From the NCBI RefSeq assembly GCF_019443325.1, contig NZ_CP080383.1, forward strand, positions 1,240,001 to 1,304,000: a DNA stretch of 64,000 bases, read 5' to 3'. A model generated the notes under the pieces. It did no database searches, was not told where the DNA came from, and worked only from the letters and a program-made list of their open reading frames with translations. Made by a program: the position numbers and the translations under genes. The DNA is from Cryobacterium sp. PAMC25264 (GTDB lineage: Bacteria > Actinomycetota > Actinomycetes > Actinomycetales > Microbacteriaceae). Positions 60,974 to 64,000 of this stretch are shown in pieces; within the stretch, counting starts at the first letter, position 1, and each line of letters opens with the position of its first letter.

Positions 60974-61405
60974 ATGTTCCTCGGGACCTATGCCCCCAAG
61001 CTCGACGACAAAGGACGCGTCATCCTGCCGGCCAAATTCCGCGACGAGCTCTCGACCGGCATCGTTATGACTCGCGGTCAGGAACGCTGCCTCTACGTCT
61101 TCACCTCGCGTGACTTCGACGAGGTGCACGAGAAGATCCGCCAGGCGCCCATCACGAGCAAGGAGGGGCGGGACTTCTTTCGCGTCTTCCTGTCGGGAGC
61201 CAGCGCCGAAACCCCCGACAAGCAGAACCGCGTCACCATCCCGGCCAACCTCAGGGCGTACGCGGGACTCGACCGCGACCTCACGGTCATCGGCGTGGGC
61301 AACCGCGTGGAGATCTGGGACACCGAGGTCTGGGACACCTACCTCGCCGAACAGGAAACCTCGTTCGCCAACATCACGGAGGAGGTGATTCCGGGACTCT
61401 TCTAG
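60974..61405 (+). CDS. mraZ: Transcriptional regulator MraZ
   Basis: This first gene of the dcw cluster encodes a double AbrB-fold protein that regulates its own operon. The 143-residue product has both repeats: [20 protein letters not shown] and [20 protein letters not shown], each carrying the DxxxR box. Good Shine-Dalgarno (GAGAGGGG). Direct repeats upstream probably bind this protein. Confidence 0.97.
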   Translation: MFLGTYAPKLDDKGRVILPAKFRDELSTGIVMTRGQERCLYVFTSRDFDEVHEKIRQAPITSKEGRDFFRVFLSGASAETPDKQNRVTIPANLRAYAGLDRDLTVIGVGNRVEIWDTEVWDTYLAEQETSFANITEEVIPGLF

Positions 61406-61505
61406 CTCCTGGTGCTCGACTCCCAGCCGTCGCCCTCCTGACACACTTCCCCGGTGCCAGGCGGAACGGATGGGGATCCGGCCCCAGGATCCAGCCCGGG
61501 TAGCT

Positions 61506-62561
61506 ATGACCAACGACAGCAACGGCACCAACATCAACGACAACACGAACAACACACCGAACGACGAGATGACCACCGACACCACCTCAGCCATCCCGGG
61601 CGACCGGCCCCAGCTGAGCGAGATCCACACCCCGGTGCTGCTGGAACGCAGCATCGAGCTCCTGGGCCCCGTTCTGGACAAGCCCGGCGCGATCCTCGTC
61701 GACGCCACCCTCGGCATGGGCGGCCACGCCGAAGCCATGCTCAGCCGCTTCCCCGGCCTCACCCTGGTGGGGTTGGACCGCGACCTCGACGCGCTGGCCA
61801 TCGCCGAGGAGCGCCTCAAGCCGTTCCACGACCGCATCCACCTGGTCCACACGGTCTACGACGGCATCCTCGACGCCCTCGCCGGTCTCGGCATCAGCGA
61901 GGTCCAGGGCATCCTGTTCGACCTGGGCGTCTCCAGCATGCAACTCGACCAGGTCGAGCGCGGCTTCTCCTATTCCAAGGACGCTCCGCTGGATATGCGT
62001 ATGGACAGCACCTCGCCGCTCACCGCCGAACGCATCCTCGCCGACTACAGCGAGGCCGAACTGCGTCGCATCTTCCAGGAGTACGGCGAGGAGAAACTCG
62101 CCGGACGCTACGCCACGGCGATCGTTGAGGCTCGCGAGAGAGCGCCGTTCGTCCGGTCGGCCCAGCTGGTCGATGTCATCACCAAGGTCACCCCCGTCGC
62201 CGTGCAGCGGATGGGACACCCCGCCAAGCGGGTGTTCCAGGCGCTGCGCATCGAGGTCAACCAGGAACTGGCCGTCCTCGAACGCGCCGTCCCCGCCGCG
62301 ATGGAAGCTGTCGCCGTCGGCGGCCGCATCGTGACGATGGCCTACCAGTCGCTCGAGGACCGCATCGTCAAGCGGATGTTCGCCGCCGCCTCCACGTCCA
62401 GCGCCCCCGCCGGACTTCCCGTCGAACTGCCGGAGCACAAGCCGCTGTTCACCCTTCTCATCCGCGGCGCCGAGCAGGCGTCCGAGGACGAGAAAGCCAT
62501 CAACCCCCGTGCAACGTCGGTTCGCCTGCGTGCCGCTGAACGACTGAGGAGAGCCGAATGA
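61506..62561 (+). CDS. rsmH: 16S rRNA m4C1402 methyltransferase RsmH
   Basis: This SAM enzyme (formerly MraW) methylates N4 of C1402 in the ribosomal P site. It has 351 residues. Conserved blocks are [29 protein letters not shown] (SAM site), [20 protein letters not shown] and [18 protein letters not shown]. From ATG 61506 the first 25 residues are an Asn/Thr/Asp-rich stretch unlike the rest. An alternative in-frame ATG at 61569 would remove most of it. ATGA overlap with the next gene. Confidence 0.95.
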   Translation: MTNDSNGTNINDNTNNTPNDEMTTDTTSAIPGDRPQLSEIHTPVLLERSIELLGPVLDKPGAILVDATLGMGGHAEAMLSRFPGLTLVGLDRDLDALAIAEERLKPFHDRIHLVHTVYDGILDALAGLGISEVQGILFDLGVSSMQLDQVERGFSYSKDAPLDMRMDSTSPLTAERILADYSEAELRRIFQEYGEEKLAGRYATAIVEARERAPFVRSAQLVDVITKVTPVAVQRMGHPAKRVFQALRIEVNQELAVLERAVPAAMEAVAVGGRIVTMAYQSLEDRIVKRMFAAASTSSAPAGLPVELPEHKPLFTLLIRGAEQASEDEKAINPRATSVRLRAAERLRRAE

Positions 62562-63154
62562 GCGACAACCTGGCCCGGGCATTTGAATCGGCACCGCTGC
62601 GTCCGGATCACGCGCCGCACACCGGGGCGGAGGAACGTCGCCACATCGAGATCGTCAGCCCGAGCGCTCACAAGCGGCCGCGCGTGGTCTACGCGCTGTC
62701 GGCCGTCGCCTGCGTCGGGGCCGTCATCGTCGCCCAGCTCCTCTTGAGCGTCGGAATCTCCCAGGGCGCCTACGAGATCTCGGCACTGCGCGCGAGCCAG
62801 GTCGAACTCGGCCGCACGGCCAGCAGTGTGAGCGAGGACCTCATCCGGGTGTCCTCGCCGCAGAGCCTGGCCGCCAACGCCGAGGCTCTGGGCATGGTCA
62901 GTAATTCCAGCCCCGCCTACCTCCGACTCTCCGACGGCGCCGTCCTCGGTGCGCCGAGCTCGGCCAGCGGCAGCCAGGCCGGCGCCGCGAGCCTGGTGCC
63001 CAACGCCCTGCTCGCCGGGGTGCCGCTGGTGACTCAGCTGCCCGCAGGCGGCCAGGGGACCAGCGTCGCGGCCGCGGCCGCCGCGCCCGTCGGCGGATCG
63101 GCTCCGCTGGCAGTTGCCGTGACCGACGGCCTGCCGTCGCCGACCACTCGCTAA
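62558..63154 (+). CDS. ftsL: FtsL-like cell division protein
   Basis: This 198-residue bitopic membrane protein has an N-terminal cytoplasmic part, one helix ([20 protein letters not shown]) and a coiled region ([20 protein letters not shown]). Position between rsmH and ftsI is that of FtsL, which with DivIC/FtsB activates the septal synthase. Sequence similarity in this family is low. The tail is Ala/Gly/Ser-rich and extracellular. The start overlaps the rsmH stop. Confidence 0.82.
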   Translation: MSDNLARAFESAPLRPDHAPHTGAEERRHIEIVSPSAHKRPRVVYALSAVACVGAVIVAQLLLSVGISQGAYEISALRASQVELGRTASSVSEDLIRVSSPQSLAANAEALGMVSNSSPAYLRLSDGAVLGAPSSASGSQAGAASLVPNALLAGVPLVTQLPAGGQGTSVAAAAAAPVGGSAPLAVAVTDGLPSPTTR

Positions 63155-63187
63155 ACGCCGGTACAGTCCGGTACAGGAGGACCACAC

Positions 63188-64000
63188 GTGGCGAAAAGAA
63201 GCATGTCCAGCAAGCGCAGGGTGGCGGCGACGATTCTTGTCCTCGTCGCGATCATCGGACTCTTCGTGGTACGCCTCGTGGATATCCAGGTGGTGCGCGC
63301 CGACTCCCTCAGCGCCGACTCCCTCGGTAATCGCTCGGTGGAGAAGACGGTCTACGGCTCCCGCGGCGAGATCCTCGACGCCAACGGGGTCGTGCTGGCC
63401 GGAACGGTCATGCGCTACGACGTCGTTGTCTCGCCCAAGAACACCAGCACCTTCACCCGCACCGTCAACGGCAAGGATGTTTCGGTGCCGGTGGCCCAGG
63501 CCGCGGCCGAGATCGGGGCCATCACCGGCCAGACCGCCGACGCCGTGCAGGGCATTGTCACGGACTCCCTGACCGAGAATCCCAAGTCCGATTTCGCCTA
63601 CATCATCAAGCAGGTCGATGTCGATGCCTTCCGCGCCCTCGACGCCCTCGACATCCCCTGGCTGTACCTCTACCAGAACCCCAGCCGGGTCTACCCCAAC
63701 GGCGCCGTCGCCGGCAACCTCGTCGGCTTCGTCTCCGGTGAGGGCGAGGCGCAGGCCGGCCTCGAGCTGGGTCAGGACTCCTGCCTGGCCAGCAACAACG
63801 GCATCGAGACCTACGAGCGCGGCGCCGACGGTGTGCGCCTGCCCGAAAGCACCGTCACCACGAAGGCCGCCGTGGACGGCAGCGATGTCGTCACCACCAT
63901 CGACTCCGACCTGCAGTGGTTCGTCCAGCAGGTGCTCGCCAAGCAGGCCCAGGCCACCGGCGCCGCCTGGGGCAACGTCGTCGTACAGGAGGTCAAGACC
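63188..64000 (+). CDS. ftsI: Penicillin-binding protein FtsI/PBP2x-like (3' truncated by window)
   Basis: This septal peptidoglycan transpeptidase starts at GTG 63188 with CAGGAGG upstream. The frame is open to the end of the window, giving 271 residues. A basic start (MAKRSMSSKRR) and one membrane helix (VAATILVLVAIIGLFVVRLV) are followed by the PBP dimerisation domain (YGSRGEILDANGVVLAGTVM, YPNGAVAGNLVGFVSGEGEA, VVTTIDSDLQWFVQQVLAKQ). The catalytic SxxK motif lies beyond the window. Confidence 0.95.
   Translation, partial: MAKRSMSSKRRVAATILVLVAIIGLFVVRLVDIQVVRADSLSADSLGNRSVEKTVYGSRGEILDANGVVLAGTVMRYDVVVSPKNTSTFTRTVNGKDVSVPVAQAAAEIGAITGQTADAVQGIVTDSLTENPKSDFAYIIKQVDVDAFRALDALDIPWLYLYQNPSRVYPNGAVAGNLVGFVSGEGEAQAGLELGQDSCLASNNGIETYERGADGVRLPESTVTTKAAVDGSDVVTTIDSDLQWFVQQVLAKQAQATGAAWGNVVVQEVKT

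Noticed and set aside
1..64000. tRNA, rRNA, CRISPR arrays, insertion sequences, prophage genes
   Set aside because: I looked for T-loop motifs, regularly spaced repeats, transposase motifs and phage proteins and found none that could be supported.

Overview
The window is a strongly GC-rich actinobacterial chromosome segment. A C50-type carotenoid operon, a DUF222/HNH endonuclease, GarA/FtsR-type regulators, CsrA-linked flagellar genes and a mycobacteria-like aroG/pknL/mraZ/ftsI neighbourhood together suggest a motile, pigmented member of the Microbacteriaceae, possibly Cryobacterium or a relative. The genus is an inference, because no rRNA or tRNA gene is visible to test it.

Region 1 (1-20166) is a flagellar locus on the + strand. 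It runs fliI (5' end cut off by the window), fliJ, a C40 peptidoglycan peptidase, fliK, flgD and flgE. A 3.1 kb interruption follows, holding a frameshifted DUF222/HNH endonuclease on the - strand and a lipoprotein gene. The locus then resumes with flbD, motA and a motB split into two overlapping frames, and continues with fliM, fliN, fliO, fliP, fliQ, fliR, flhB, flhA, an FlhF-like protein without a visible GTPase core, and csrA. Many junctions overlap as ATGA or GTGA. Two sites with the same TAAC-N15-GCCGA(T/C)AG architecture, resembling sigma-28/sigma-D promoters, lie upstream of flbD and fliM. No fliL, fliW or sigma factor gene is present.

Region 2 (20229-27657) holds a LacI-type regulator followed by an ABC sugar importer (binding protein and two permeases, no ATPase) and a GH130-type glycoside phosphorylase. 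A lipase maturation factor family membrane protein is divergent from lacI, and an S4-domain RNA-binding protein follows. Two 14-bp palindromes lie on the lacI promoter.

Region 3 (27702-34082) is a compact operon idi-crtE-crtB-crtI-crtYe-crtYf-crtEb on the - strand, divergent from a MarR-family regulator. A CTAAC-CGA-GTTAG palindrome lies between them. The expected product is a cyclised C50 carotenoid of the decaprenoxanthin type.

Region 4 (34105-40540) contains apt, deoC, a NUDIX hydrolase, a DUF1295 membrane protein, and the divergent pair ligD and ku for non-homologous end joining.

Region 5 (40602-49677) has a CDP-alcohol phosphatidyltransferase, a GarA-like FHA protein and two MerR regulators (FtsR-like and Rv1828-like). 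A ParA ATPase, pyruvate carboxylase, a MinD/ParA-like ATPase with a long disordered N-terminus, and peptide deformylase follow.

Region 6 (49729-64000) holds a long-chain acyl-CoA synthetase, a ROK glucokinase, a PlsC-type acyltransferase, class II DAHP synthase, a PASTA-domain Ser/Thr kinase, a triple-LysM protein, an Rv2175c-like DNA-binding protein, a polyprenyl diphosphate synthase and a DUF3040 protein. It ends with the start of the dcw cluster: mraZ, rsmH, ftsL-like and ftsI (3' end cut off). Three 10-bp direct repeats before mraZ look like MraZ-binding boxes. Several strong hairpin terminators separate the units. No tRNA, rRNA, CRISPR array, insertion sequence or prophage was seen.
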